Origin: Prinsepia uniflora
Taxonomy: Eukaryota; Streptophyta; Magnoliopsida; Rosales; Rosaceae
NCBI GenBank assembly: GCA_032719365.1
Contig: CM064875.1
Location: forward strand, 19,195,674-19,259,673
Length of the DNA: 64,000 nt
Direction of reading: 5' to 3'
Shown here: positions 1 to 11,498 of the stretch, in pieces
Position numbering within the stretch: position 1 is the first letter of the stretch
Layout: every line of letters starts with the position of its first letter
Notes under the pieces: generated by a model
What the model saw: only the letters and a program-made list of their open reading frames with translations
Told to the model about the DNA's origin: nothing
Database searches by the model: none
Made by a program: the position numbers and the translations under genes

Positions 1-1269
1 ATTAATATCATATTGAACTCCAAATTTTCCGGGAATTAAATACGAATTAAAATATCATATAACGCTTCGGACCCTCGGAACAATATCGAGACGGTGTTCG
101 ATAGACTCGAAACCAACGCCAAAATGTTCGTTACATTACATGGAACAAAAGTCATGTTGACCTTACCTCGAGACGGAGTCCACGCGCTTGGCACTATTCC
201 TGCTACAGTTGTCGTCCTCACCCGTTTCCAGCAAAATGGATTGTTCAACCCGCGACACAACCCGATTCCATCCCTGTCAATTTCAACCCGATTTCTTCAA
301 TTGATTCAACTACTAGTATTGCAACAAACGTAATTAGGGGCCTGTAACATTAATTTCAATCGTCACTGCCTCAAACCAATTCAATTGAATTCAAGTTTCC
401 AACGAATGCTCATCATCCCAGTTGATCAAATAGTCACCGATTTTGTCAATTAATTAGTTAGGGAGCATCATAGACTTACTTTAAACATGATTTTGAAATC
501 AATTTCACAAACACTTACCCCGAATTACATGAACACAAGCTCGCGATTTCTCGAATTCCGCCATGTCTGTTCATGGCCAAAACGACACCAATTGTCTTCG
601 TTCTTGATTGTGTTCGACTCGCCTTGATCCCAAAAGGCTAAAATCGACGATAATTGCGGTGTTTATGGTCCATAAATTCAACTTCGAAAATTAATCAATT
701 CGAATTTCATGGGTTCTTGGGTTTCAATTTTCCTCCTCTCACTCCCTCGTGTAATTCTCTATTCTTCCTATATAATTCCTCCCATTGAATCGACTAACTG
801 GTAAGGATTGTAGGAAGATGGTTGTTTGCTTCCTCAGACTCTGTTTTCTACATTCTGTTGTCCCCCCCCCCCCCCCCCCCCCCCAGCATGATCAAGTCAT
901 ATTCTGATATCTATATACATGGAATTATAGTTTACTAATTATCAGGGCCACCAATTGCATTTATAAGGTGATAGATGTCGCCTAAAGACCCAAATGACTC
1001 ACCAATACGGCTGAGTCATCCAACTTTGCGCCAATTTACCAATATACCCTTGCCATCTCAGACCAGTATCTTTTACATCCAATCTTCGATTAATGCATGC
1101 CGCATGTCTACGAATTTAGCGTCCCGAGACCTATCCAACGGTCCTTACGGAAAGTCCAAACAAGGTCCCGATCAAAAAGTCAACTTTCGCCCCACATAAC
1201 TAAGGGCGAAATCATCCTTTCCTTCCAATTTTTCCACTTTTTCCTTTTTCGAATTTCCTGGTCGTTACA
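1..1269 (-). repeat. LTR fragment of the long-LTR Ty3/gypsy family, cut by window edge
   Basis: The sequence matches, by eye, the distal half of the other minus-strand LTRs in the window. It has the CATAACGCTTCGG-type block, the GTCAAAAGTCAAC-type block near 1180, and the family terminus GGTCGTTACA ending at 1269. No polypurine tract follows, so it is either a solo LTR or the outer side of an element lying to the left. Short open frames here have no recognisable domain. Confidence 0.7.
862..884. repeat. Poly-C homopolymer, 23 bases
   Basis: An uninterrupted run of 23 C (G on the minus strand) inside an LTR fragment. It is one of three long C tracts in the window (the others are at 11474-11498 and 16559-16584). 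Its length may be unreliable in the assembly. Confidence 0.95.
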
Positions 1270-1427
1270 TAATTGGCATTCCATTTATTCAAGTATGACC
1301 TAGTTAGGTCTCACAATTGGCCAGGGTAGGCCATAATAGGCCATGTTGAAGTGGTGGAGGAACTGTATGACATGACCCGTTCTGAATGGACTTTAAAAAC
1401 CGTGACTAGTCCTGCTCACGTCTGTCA

Positions 1428-1432
1428 AGTTA
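1428..1432. repeat. Target-site duplication AGTTA (left); right copy 10640-10644
   Basis: The same five bases flank both ends of the chromovirus, immediately outside the LTR termini. Five bases is the expected length for Ty3/gypsy integration. Confidence 0.9.
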
Positions 1433-4040
1433 TGATAGAACCCGTCCCAATGCCACTCGAACCACCTGGGGACGTGTCCCGCTCCCGTCTGACAACGACT
1501 CCAAACATACCAAAAGTACCCTTAACCGAAATCAAAATACTTCAAATCAAACAAATAACGTTTAAACATAAGAGTTCAGAGTAATATGCTATCAGACCAG
1601 GGATAGTACAATGCAAAACATGAGAACAATAGTCAGATTACACAAATAGTGCTCAACCTACCCACTTGGGGTGTACAGGTGCACAACGAACTAGATTAAG
1701 CCTCGTCCTCCGGATCCTCCTCTAATTCCGTGGCACGGTCTGAAGGGGTCAATAAGGTTTATAAACAGTTTATAAAACCAATTTAATATTATAAATGAAT
1801 CATAAGGTTTTACCCCTCCGTTTTCCAAAACTTGCATGCATTGAAGTAAGTATAGTTTCATAATAGAATCATAATCACAGAATCACATAATAATCGAATA
1901 GGGAAAAACTAACATAATAGTGCACTATAAAACCCAACCTCGTCACCCCCGATGCTTGATAATGGTGTCACGGTTCGAAGGCTACGCGTTGCCACTCAGG
2001 GTCTCAAAGCCCGAGAAATCCGTTAGGTCCACGAGTGCCCGGTATCCCGGCCACTGCCCGAGGTATACACAATATGCCTTCCTGAGAGTAGGCAACCCAA
2101 CGGGGGTTAACTCCTCTCAGTCAGTGCCCCGTGACTACTCCAACGTCCACCCAGACCAATGACCCTCCTTGGAGGAAACAAGATAGTAAGGTAGGAAAGT
2201 ACATCACAATAATAGTATAGTTACCCTGTGTCCCTTGAATATCCCTGAAAACATTCCATATATAATCCAGACGGGTCTCATGCCCAAAACATCATAATAT
2301 GTAATAAGCATCACCATATAATACCCATAATAGCCCCATCTAAATCATAAAATGGAATAGTAAAAATGTTTATGCATGCAATCCTTTTAGAAATCAAATA
2401 GCCCACTCACACACAGTCCTCGCTGCTCAACGACAGCCTAAACTTGTAATAACATGTCCGAGAGTCACTAAAGGTCCCCACTAGTTCAACCCTAAAACCC
2501 TAGAACAGATTCGTCTCGAAAACGTAGGTCGGACACTATTCCTGAGGCTTCAAACCCTATTTTGACCGACATAACGATCTCCGATCGACACGAAACCACC
2601 GCCATTGGATCCGTATCGTCGAAACCTTGTAAATGGTACAGGCCCCACCAAAAACACTGTTCATAAACGCCCCGACGCGCCTAGTCAACGTGTGGTCAAC
2701 GTTGCTACAGTGACTGCTGACGTAAGCATGACGTCATCTCTGACACTTGTCAGAGGACACATGTCACTCTCTAGTTGGTCCCTGGTCTGACATTTTCTGG
2801 CTTGATGATGTCATCATGACGTCATTGATGACGTCAGCTAGATGACATCATCACTGCTACAGTTGACCGGGTCAACTCGAAATTCTGAAATCGGGTCACC
2901 GTTGATCGCGGCTTGACCCGATTCCAGATTCCATTTTCGGCCACCATTTTCGATAGGGTTTGCTCATAGAGGTTCGTCTATGTCTATTCTACAAGTCTGT
3001 GACCTCAAAAACTGGAAGTAAGGACCATACCCATACCTGGGACTCGAAGAAATCTCGCGGCTTACTCTAGTCATCTTCTCCGTCACTCCCGTCCATTTCC
3101 AACATCGAAACCAGCTCTTCTCAGGTCGTCACTTCTCCTAGAACCTGTCCCAACAGAGAGAATCGAAGCATGTACATTAAAAAGGGTTGTTCGAATACTT
3201 GGGAAAACAGGGGTCTCTCGGGTTTCATGGCTTACCTCCGCCCTGTTGCCGCTGTGGGTCGCCTCGACTGTCTCTCCGTCCTCCTGAGGTCCTAACAGTC
3301 ACAGCCCAGTCCTTGTTCGAGTCAAGGAGATGTGGTTGTGTGGTTTGGGTTTCCTGGATCCAAATGCCCGTCTCGGGTCTAGGGGTGGTTTTCTGGGTTG
3401 CAGACAGAGAGGAGAGGATGAGGGGTGGGTGATGATGGAGATGCAGGCGGTGAGAACGGTGGTCGTGGTCTGGTGGCAAGTGTGGTGGTCAGTTGGGCGT
3501 CTGTGCACGGTGAGGCTGTGTGTTCCTTCACGATGGGAATGGTTTGTACGAGTGAGAGAGAGAAGTGATCGTGCAGATAAAGGGGAAAAAGCAATCAGAA
3601 ATGGACAGCCCAGATTCAATGGGGCAGGAGATAGATGGCTGGGGTGGTTTGAGGGGAAAATAAAATAATTTAAAAATGACCAATAGGTGTAGATCCAACT
3701 TTTAGGGAATAGTAGTTCTAGGATGAGTGACATTTGTCACTCATCCGACGGTTCAGATTAAATCTAGGGATTAGCACAAATTTGAATATTTTAATATTAT
3801 TTTAAGTTTGTTCTCGGTCCGTAAGTTTCGCTAAAATCACTTCCGTGACCATAACTTTCTCATACGAAGTCCGATTTCGACGTGCCGCCAGTCTACGGAT
3901 TCGTGACGTCCCAATCTAAGGCACAATCATGGGTCAAAGTCCTAATTATTTCCCGGGTCAAAAGTTAAATTTTCCCCCTTTTAGGGGCAAAATGGTCATT
4001 TCATAATAAAATAGTAATAGTAAAGGTTTGGGTTATTATA
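1433..4040 (-). repeat. 3' LTR of the chromovirus (2608 bp)
   Basis: It pairs with 8611-10639 over most of its length, including the start block TGATAGAACCCGTCCC (TGACAGGACCCGTCCC in the partner) and the end GGTTATTATA (GGTCGTTACA in the partner). It is longer than the partner because the partner lacks roughly 680 bases corresponding to about 2012-2690. It keeps three TGACGTCA boxes (2729-2836), where the partner has eight. The GCATGCA and CCCACTCACACACAG motifs near 2372-2417 are present here only. Confidence 0.9.
2729..2836. promoter_or_regulatory. Three TGACGTCA boxes in the 3' LTR
   Basis: Perfect TGACGTCA palindromes lie at 2729-2736, 2817-2824 and 2829-2836, with near-matches between them. 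This octamer is the classic site of plant TGA-class bZIP factors (established knowledge). Use in this LTR is inference. Confidence 0.5.
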
Positions 4041-4076
4041 ACCTACCCACCTTACAAAAATTTCATCCTCGAAATT
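4041..4076 (-). other. Polypurine tract of the chromovirus
   Basis: Directly inside the 3' LTR. On the minus strand it reads AATTTCGAGGATGAAATTT, then a purine-rich stretch ending GGTGGGTAGGT, the arrangement usual just upstream of the 3' LTR in Tekay/Del elements. The same block occurs beside the LTRs ending at 14864 and 55330, and on the plus strand before 47995. Confidence 0.85.
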
Positions 4077-4374
4077 ACTCAAACAAGTATGGGTACTGCT
4101 CTCTCATTAAATCCTCGGGTTCCCATGTCGCTTCCTCGACGTCATGGTTTCTCCATAGTACCTTTACTAATGGGATTGTCTTGTTCCTTAAAACTTTGTC
4201 CTTCCAATCCAGAATCTGCACTAGCTGCTCCTCAAAGCTCAAGTCTGTCATCAATTCCAGTGGTTGTTCTGGTAACGCATGGGAGTCATCCTGAAGGTAT
4301 TTCCGTAGCATGGACACATGGAACACATCATGTACTCGGAAAAGTTCTAGAGGTATCGCCAAACGATAAGCCAC
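4075..4374 (-). pseudogene. Chromodomain segment at the C-terminus of the chromovirus polyprotein
   Basis: A 99-residue open stretch. It begins with the integrase tail motif 'VHDVFHVSMLRKY' and ends with a chromodomain signature 'VKVLWRNHDVEEATWEPEDLM'-like (aromatic W/W and acidic residues), finishing 'YPYLFE'. In chromoviruses this domain binds modified chromatin and steers integration. It is part of the larger broken polyprotein rather than an independent gene. Confidence 0.88.
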
Positions 4375-4386
4375 TGGACCAATCCT

Positions 4387-5300
4387 CTATGTGATCTCAT
4401 AAGGCCCAATGTACCGGGGACTCAAGTTCTCACGTCGTCCGAAACAGATGATTCTTTTCCATGGGGATAACTTCAAGAAAACGAAATCCCCGACCTCAAA
4501 CTCCAAGTCTCGAATCCGTCTGTCTACATAACTATTCTGACGATTCTGGGCCGCATTCAACCTCTCTCTGATAACCCAAACTGTCTCCTGGGTCATATCC
4601 ATCAAGTCTGGCCCTACTGCGGTTCGCTCCTCGACTTCCATCCAACAGATAGGTGTCCTGCACTACCGACCATACAGTGCCTCATAGGATGCCATTCCAA
4701 TGCTCGCATGATAGCTGTTGTTATATGCAAACTCCATCATGGGTAACCGTACATCCCAAGAATCTTGAAACTGCAGCACGCATGCTCTCATCATATCCTC
4801 TAGTGTCTGTATCTTCCTTTCAGACTGCCCGTCGGTCTGTGGGTGAAAAGTCGTATTGAAATGCAAGTTCGTACTCAATGTAGTCTATAAACTCTTCCAA
4901 AATTGAGAAGTGAAACGCGGGTCCCGATTCGAAACTATTAACTCTGGGGTACCGTGAATTTGGATGATCTCACTAACAAACAACTGAGCCAGTCGGTTGA
5001 GCTTGTAAGTCTCTCGTACATGTAGAAAATGTGCTGACTTGGTTAACCGGCCCACAATTACCCAAATCCAATCGAAACCACTTCGTGTCTTCGGTAACTT
5101 GAAGACAAAATCCATTGTAATATGATTCCATTTCCATTCGGGGATTGGAAGTGGCTGCATGGCCCCATACGGTCTCTGCTGTTCTACCTTGACCTGCTGG
5201 CAGGTTAAACACTTACTAACAAACTCAGCTATTTCCCTCTTCATCCCTATCTACCAATAGTAGTCCCGGTGGGTACGATACATTTTTGTCCCTCCTGGAT
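4387..5300 (-). pseudogene. Integrase of the chromovirus, broken
   Basis: On the minus strand from about 5300: an HHCC-type tail 'FVSKCLTCQQVKVEQQRP', then the core with 'ITMDFVFKLPKT' (first catalytic Asp), 'LIVSNRDPRF' (second catalytic position, Asp changed to Asn at 4927-4929), and 'HPQTDGQSERKIQTLEDMMRA' (catalytic Glu), then the C-terminal 'SPRYIGPYEI' block near 4387-4420. A Trp-to-stop change sits just before 'IGMKREIAEF' near 5250. The pieces lie in different frames or are separated by stops, so no functional integrase can be made. Confidence 0.88.
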
Positions 5301-5538
5301 GCATAACATATGCTGAATTGTGTGCCTCATCTAGAATCTCTCTCCATAACTCCGTCACTGCAGGTACACATAGACATCCAAGTTTCACTAACGCCCCATC
5401 GCCCCGGACGGAGAAGTATTATCTCTATCCTGCTTCAGTCTCACCTCTGTAACCACAAAGTATTGGGTCCTGGAGCGGAGCTTCAATAATCCTATCGACC
5501 AACACAGGTCGTACATGGAAGCTAGCCAACAAGGTTCC

Positions 5539-6236
5539 CTACTCGTCCATCCCCAACATAACCCCAATCTTCCGGAGTTCTACTAGTAAGGGAAGATACA
5601 CCATCCTCAGGTGTGCAACTAATCCTGCTGATTTTCCACTGAGTGCATCCGCCACTACATTTGCTTTGCCCGGATGATACTCAATTGTGCAGTCATAATC
5701 CTTGATCATCTCCAACCATCTCTGTTGCCTCATGTTCAGCTCCTTCTTAGTGAATAAATGCTTTAGACTCTGATGGTCGGTGTATATCCTGCATGTCACA
5801 CCGAACAGGTAATGTCTCCAGATTTTTAAGGCATGAACCACCACTGCCAACTCCAAATCGTGGGTAGGGTAGTTCAATTCATGTGTCTTCAACTGCCTTG
5901 ATACGTATGCAATAACCCTACCATTTTGTATTAACACGCATCCTAGTCCTTGAGTGATGCGTCACTGTAGACCACAAACTCTTCGTTGTTATTCGGCAGT
6001 GTAAGGACGGGTGCAGTGCTCAACCGATACTTCAATTCCTAGAAAATTTGTTCACACTGCTCATCCCAAACGAACTTTACCCCTTTCCGAGTCAATCGAG
6101 TCAACAGTGCAGCAATTTTGGAGAAACCCTCCACGAATTTCCAATAGTAGCCTGCTAATCCGAAAAAACTTCGTACCTCCGTCACGATTGTCGGTCTGGC
6201 CCTGTTGGTCACTGCTTCCATCTTCTGGGGATCCAC
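5539..6236 (-). pseudogene. RNase H region of the chromovirus polyprotein, broken
   Basis: The segment 6236-6039 carries the RT thumb/connection motif 'VRSFFGLAGYYWKFVEGFSKIAALLTRLT'. After a frame break, 5937-5539 carries RNase H: 'VIAYVSRQLKTHELNYPTHDLELAVVVHALK', 'CRIYTDHQSLKHLF' and 'EYHPGKANVVADALSGK'. Acidic residues of the E/D/D type are visible (TDHQ, ADAL). Stops separate it from the RT and from the integrase. Confidence 0.88.
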
Positions 6237-6363
6237 ACTAATCCCATCAGGTGATATGATATGGCCTAGAAATCCGATACTGTTTAGCCAAAACTGACAC
6301 TTGCTCAGCTTGGCATATAACTGTTCCTATCGCAGTCTGCCCAAAACCAGTCGTAGATGTTTC

Positions 6364-6864
6364 TCATGAGCCCTGGCATTCTTGGAGTACAAAAATGTCA
6401 TTGATGAACATGATTACAAATTTGTCCAAGTAAGATCGGAAAACCTTGTTCATCAAGTCCATCAATGTAGTTGGTGCATTCGTCAACCCAAAGGGCATTA
6501 CCAAGAACTCATAATGTCCATATCTTGTTCGGAAAGCCATCTTCTGAACTTCTCCCTCAGCTATCCTCAATTAATGGTAAGCCAACCGTAGATCTATCTT
6601 TGAGAAGCACCGCGCTCCTCGTAGTTGGTCGAATAGGTCGTCAATCCTAGGTAAGGGGTACTGGTTCCTTACCGTTGCCTTATTGAGTTGCCGATAGTCC
6701 ACACTCAACCGTAAGCTGCCTTCATTTTTTTTAACAAACAAAACTGGAGCACCCCAAGGTGAAGTGCTGGGTCGGATGAATCCCTGATCCACCAATTCCT
6801 GAAGTTGAGTCTTTAACTCTCGCAATTCCGTCGGTGCCATGCGATACGGTGCCTGAAATATCGG
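6364..6864 (-). pseudogene. Reverse transcriptase of the chromovirus, catalytic site mutated
   Basis: On the minus strand: 'ELVDQGFIRPSTSPWGAPVLFVKK', 'LRLSVDYRQLNKATVRNQYPLPRIDDLFDQL' and 'CFSKIDLRLAYH', then an in-frame TAA where the family has Gln, then 'YEFLVMPFGLTNAPTTLMDLMN' and 'VIMFINDIF'. The last motif is the catalytic FIDD box with its first Asp changed to Asn (codon at 6400-6402). Both the stop and the Asn fit C-to-T/G-to-A decay of methylated DNA (inference). Confidence 0.92.
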
Positions 6865-7633
6865 TCATGTCCCGGGGAGTAACTCCATCGTGAAGTCAAT
6901 TTCTCGGGGTGGTGGCAATCCAGGAAAGTCCTCCGGAAACACGTCAGGCAATTCCCATACCACTGGGATATCCTCGATTCTCAAAGATTCATCAGATGAA
7001 TCCACCACATAAGCTAGGTAACCCTGACACCCTTTCTGTAATAGTTTAGTAGATGTGAGTACAATATTACCTCGGGTGACGAGTCTCCACACTCTCCTGG
7101 AAGATCACTTCTGGTAAACCCATACTCCGCAATGTCACCCGTTTGTTGCAGCAGTCGATTAGTGAATAGTGCTGTGACAACCAGTCAACTCCGAGTATGA
7201 CGTCGAAGTCATGCATATCCAAAATGATTAGGTCCGATGGAAACTTTACACCTTCTACCTCCATTGGACAAGCTCGTAACACCTGGTTCACTCGATAAAT
7301 CACCCCCATTGGTGTACCCACACCCATCTCGCTCTCGAGTGCGGATACCTCACTGCCCAAAAGACTGGCATAGCTCCGTAAAATAAACGAGTGAGTCGCC
7401 CCCGAATCCATTAATACACGAACGACAATATCAGAAATTAATAAGGTACCTGTCACGACTCCTGGGGAAGATCTGGCATGTTGGTGTGTGACTGCATAAA
7501 CACAAGCCTGAGGTCTGGTCGCCCGACCATGCCCCCTAGCTCCTCCATCACGGCCACGTGCTCCACCGCGTCCACGACTACTAGAAGTATTAGATGCTGA
7601 GCTCTGTACTGAACTGGTGCTGCCCTGAACCAA
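6865..7633 (-). pseudogene. Protease and protease-RT linker of the chromovirus
   Basis: The stretch 7633-7067 has the aspartic protease motif 'VRVLMDSGATHSFI' with flap-side 'VILGVDWLSQHYSLIDC'. The frame then breaks, and 7092-6865 carries the linker 'IPVVWELPDVFPEDFPGLPPPREIDFTMELLPG', typical of the gag-pol linker in Tekay-like chromoviruses. The catalytic DSG triad is intact, but the polyprotein around it is not. Confidence 0.88.
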
Positions 7634-8460
7634 CGGGCAATCAGATGCATAGTGCCTCGGCTCCCCACAAGCGAAACAAGTAACTGCTCTCGGCCTACCC
7701 TAGTATCCACCTGGTGAGTCGCTCGTGGGTGAGTACTGATGCTGCCAAGAACTGGAACTCTGCCCTGACCTCCGAGGACTCCCAAAACGACCGAGGCGTC
7801 CTCGAATGCCTGAAGATAAAGATCCCCTGGAATGTCCTCCCTTCGAGCCCCGATGGCCCGAAAATCCTAGGTGAGGACGATCACGTCACCGTGTCTCCCT
7901 ACAGCCCGCTGCTGTGCCAAAAAGCTGGCCTCGACTCTAGTTGCAGCATCAGTCAGATCCCTCAGTATGTCAAAGTGGGTCGACGTCACCATCCCTTGTA
8001 TTTCTCCTCACAGTCCCTATTCAAACTTGAGGCATTGATCCTCCTCCGTGATCACAAAGTTCTCGGCAAAACGGGACAGCATCAAAAAAGTCTCCTCGTA
8101 CTCTGCCATCGTCTAGCTCCCCTGCTGGAGCTGTAAGAACTCGGCCTCCCGGGCATTGCAGAACGACCTCAGATAGTACTGGTTAAGGAACTGCTCCCTA
8201 AAGGTCTCCCAAGTGATGGTGTGAACAGTTCATCTGGCTAGTACGAGATTGTGCCACCAACGATAAGCACTCCCATCCAATAGGAAAGTCGCTAACACCA
8301 CACGCTCCTCGGGTGGGCAATGCATGACATCGAAGATCCTCTCCCAGCGGTCAATCCAATGGTGCGCCTCCTCGGGGTCAGTCCCCCCGCTAAAAATCGA
8401 AGCACCCAGGCATTGGGCCCGCTCGATACTTGCAGTATCCACATCTCATCCTACTTCCTC
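7634..8460 (-). pseudogene. gag of the chromovirus with CCHC zinc knuckle, broken
   Basis: Near 8442-8230 the minus strand reads 'FSGGTDPEEAHHWIDRWERIFDVM', 'ERVVLATFLLDGSAYRWWH', the capsid region of Ty3/gypsy gag. Near 7690-7626 it reads 'CFACGEPRHYASDC', a CX2CX4HX4C zinc knuckle that binds genomic RNA. Stops and frameshifts lie between the two. No single start codon is defensible. Confidence 0.85.
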
Positions 8461-8595
8461 CTCGGCACTTGCACGGGGATCTCGTCATGTAGGCATATCA
8501 AAACTGTTAAGAGGCAAACAAGTTAAAAGATGTCTAAAGCGAAAATGTACAAGGTACAATACCGCTAACCTAATACACTAACTGCTAATCCTAGT

Positions 8596-8607
8596 GCTCT
8601 GATACCA
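8596..8607 (-). other. Primer-binding site, initiator tRNA-Met
   Basis: The reverse complement reads TGGTATCAGAGC, the standard plant initiator tRNA-Met primer site. It lies three bases inside the 5' LTR boundary at 8611 and fixes the minus-strand orientation of the element. Confidence 0.93.
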
Positions 8608-8610
8608 AGT

Positions 8611-10639
8611 TGACAGGACCCGTCCCAATCCCACTGGGACCACCCGGGGACGTGGCCCGCTCCCGTCTGACAACGACTCCAAACATACCAAAAGTACCCT
8701 TAACCGAAATCAAAATACTTCAAATTAAACAAATAACGTTTAAACATAAGAGTTCAGAGTAATATGCTGTCAGACCAGGGATAGTACAATACAAAATATG
8801 AGCACAAAAGTCAGATTACACAAATAGTGCTCAACCTACCCACTTGGGGTGTACAGGTGCACAGCGAACTAGAGTAAGCCTCATCCTCCGGATCCTCCTC
8901 TAATTCCGTGGCACGGCCTGGAAGGGTCAATAAAACATTAAAGAGTGAGTGGACCGAAAATAAACAGTTTATAAAACTAATTTAATATTATAAATAATTC
9001 ATATGGTTTTACCCCTCCGTTTTCCAAAACTTGCATGCATTGAAGTAAGTATAGTTTCATAATAGAATCATAATCACAGAATCACATAATAATCAAATAG
9101 GGAAAAACTAACATAATAATGCACTATAAAACCTAACCCCGGCACCCCGGATGCCTAATAATGGTGTCATGGTTCTAAGGCTACGCGTTGCCACTCAGGG
9201 TCTCAAAGCCGGAGAAAACCCCTAGGTTCAACGCGTGGTCAACGCTGCTACATTGACTGCTGATGTCAGCATGACGTCATCTCTAACAGATGTCAGAGGA
9301 CACGTGTTACTCTCTGGTTGGTCCCTGGTCTGACATTTTCTAACATGATGATGTCATCAATGACGTCATCATTGCTGACGTCATTGCTGACGTCAGCATG
9401 ATGACGTCATTGCTGACGTCAGCATGATGACGTCAGTAATGACGTCATCACTGCTACAGTGGACCAGGTTAACCCAAAACCCTGAAATCGGGTCACCGTT
9501 GACCCGCGGCTTGACCCGATTCTAGATTCCATTTTTGGCCACCATTTTCGACAAGGTTTGCTCCTAGAGGTTCGTCTATGTCTGTTCTACAGGTCTGTGA
9601 CCTCAAAAATTGGAAGTAAGGACGAGATCCATACTGGGACTCGAAGAAATCTCGCGGCTTACTCCAGTTGTCTTCTCCGTCACTCCCGTCCGTTTCCAAC
9701 ATCGAAACCAGCTCTTCTCGGGTCGTCACTGCTTCTAGAACGTGTCCCAACAGAAGGAATCGAAGCACAGACATTAAAAAAGGTCGTTTGAACACTTGGG
9801 GAAAACAGGGGTCTCTCGTGTTTCATGGCTTACCTCTGCCGTGTCACCATCGTGGGTCGCCTTGACTGTCTCTCTGTCCTCCTGAGGTCCTAACAGTCCC
9901 AACCCAGTCTTTGTTCGAGTCGTGGAGATTTGGTTGTGTGGTTTGGGTTTCCTAGATCCAAATGCCCGTCTCGGGTCTGGGGGTGGTTTTCTGGGTTGCA
10001 GATAGAGATGAGAGGATGAGGGTGGCTGATGATGGAGATGCAGGCGGTGAGGAAGGTGGTCGTGGTCTGGTGGCAAGTGTGGTGGTCGGTTGGGCGTCTG
10101 TGCACGGTGAGGCCGTGTGTTCCTTCACGATGGGAATGGTTTATGCGAGTGAGAGAAAGAAGTGATCGTGCAGATAAAGCGAAAAAAGAAATCAGAAATG
10201 GACGACCCAGATTCAGTGGGGCAGGAGATGGATGGCTCAGGTGGTTTGAGGGAAAATAAAATAATTTAAAAAGGACCAATAGGTGTAGATCCAGCTTTGA
10301 GGGAATAGTAGTTCTAGGATGAGTGACATTTGTCACTCATCCAATGGTTCAGATTAAATCTAGGGATTAGCACAGATTTGAATATTTTAATATTATTTTA
10401 AGTTTGTTCTCGGTCCGTAAGTTTCGCAAAAATTGCTTCCGTGACCATAACTTTCTCATACGAAGTCTGATTTCAACTTGCTACATGTCTATGGATTAGT
10501 GACGTCCCGATCTACGTCACAGTCATGGGTCTAAGTCCTAATTATTTTCCGGGTCAAAAGTCAAATTTTTTCCCCTTTAGTGACAAAATGGTCATTTCAC
10601 AATAAAATAATAATAATAATTAAGGTTCGGGTCGTTACA
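8611..10639 (-). repeat. 5' LTR of the chromovirus (2029 bp)
   Basis: It starts TGACAGGACCCGTCCC next to the primer site and ends GTCGTTACA at 10639, followed by the AGTTA duplication. Compared with the 3' LTR it has lost about 680 bases (junction near 9218-9235, short homology at CTAGGT/CTAGTC) and has gained extra TGACGTCA units at 9361-9447. Long minus-strand open frames inside both LTRs (about 9890-10336 and 3299-3733) look like chance proline/threonine-rich frames, not genes. Confidence 0.92.
9272..9447. promoter_or_regulatory. Amplified array of eight TGACGTCA boxes in the 5' LTR
   Basis: Perfect TGACGTCA octamers start at 9272, 9361, 9376, 9388, 9402, 9414, 9428 and 9440. The last six starts alternate 12 and 14 bases apart, so the array is a tandem of about 26 bp holding two boxes. 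The partner LTR has only three. The octamer is the CRE/as-1-type core bound by TGA bZIP proteins in plants. A transcriptional role here is inference from position in the LTR. Confidence 0.6.
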
Positions 10640-11059
10640 AGTTAACCGAAGTTTCAAAAACACTCACATCACTTGTCAAATAAGGGATAGTCTTACTGAT
10701 TCCCACTCATGCCTCCATCTCTCGAGTAGCCCCAATCCTCATGCCACGACCTGGAGGGTCATCAAAACATCAAAAGTATGAGTGGGAAAAAAATAACATC
10801 ATTTAAAAATACATTTCAAAACAAACTTTACCCTCAATTTACAAAATATGCATGCATAGGGTAAAACACATGAACAACTGGCTCTCAAGTCAAATCACAT
10901 GAAAACCATATGGACACAACCATCAACATGAAACTTGTCATAATGGCCATCAACATTAGTACCAGTCATCGGTACTAAAAAATCGATCACCATAATCAAA
11001 CAGCACTACTCATAAGTGCATAGACATTAATCACAAAATCACAATCGAAACTAAAATCT

Positions 11060-11282
11060 TAGGAACTACACATCTGAGGACACTTCGGATTTTACACATA
11101 TGTCGTCTTCCTGGGAATTACACATCCAGGTTTTCTGGGGAATTACACATTCAGGCTTTCCGGGAATTACACATCCGGGGTGTTTCAGAAATGACGCACG
11201 CGAGAGCTCTCGGGAGTTACACATCCAAGTTTACCCAGGAATTACACATCCGGGTTTTCCCAGGTATTACACATATGGGCCA
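11060..11282. repeat. Minisatellite with GGAATTACACATCC-type unit inside an LTR
   Basis: About eight degenerate copies of a 22-30 bp unit built around GGAATTACACATCCGGG. The array lies between GCATGCAT motifs near 10850 and 11685 of the split LTR. Other LTRs of the family have arrays of different sequence at the corresponding place. Confidence 0.8.
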
Positions 11283-11473
11283 CTAAACATAAACTCAAAA
11301 AATTAATTTCAAAACCATCCTAGAATTAAAACCAAGTTAAAACCATTTCCAATAGGGTCTCAAGCCCGAAATATCATTTTCACGCAAATTCTTAAAATCA
11401 CATCCGAAAAATCATTAAGGAATCCATTTAATCATTCTTGACTCATATTCCAAGTCAAAATACCATTTTCAAA

Positions 11474-11498
11474 CCCCCCCCCCCCCCCCTCCCCCCCC
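11474..11498. repeat. Poly-C tract, C16 T C8
   Basis: Sixteen C, one T, eight C inside the split LTR. See also 862-884 and 16559-16584. Confidence 0.95.

Larger units (their letters stand above)
1433..10639 (-). mobile_element. Full-length degenerate Ty3/gypsy chromovirus, Tekay/Del-type
   Basis: Two LTRs (1433-4040 and 8611-10639) are bounded by a perfect five-base target duplication AGTTA at 1428-1432 and 10640-10644. Reading on the minus strand, the 5' LTR is followed by an initiator-tRNA-Met primer site. Then come gag with a zinc knuckle, protease, reverse transcriptase, RNase H, integrase, a C-terminal chromodomain and a polypurine tract. Domain order and chromodomain place it in the chromovirus branch; long LTRs and the 'DVEEATWE' chromodomain end suggest Tekay/Del. 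The coding region has many stops and frameshifts, and catalytic Asp-to-Asn changes in both reverse transcriptase and integrase, so it is dead. It is nested in an older LTR of the same family. Confidence 0.93.

Noticed and set aside
3299..3733. Minus-strand open frame of 144 codons, repeated at 9890-10336
   Set aside because: It appears twice only because it lies in both LTRs of one element. The composition is Ser/Thr/Pro/His-rich with no domain, and no start context or second family supports it.
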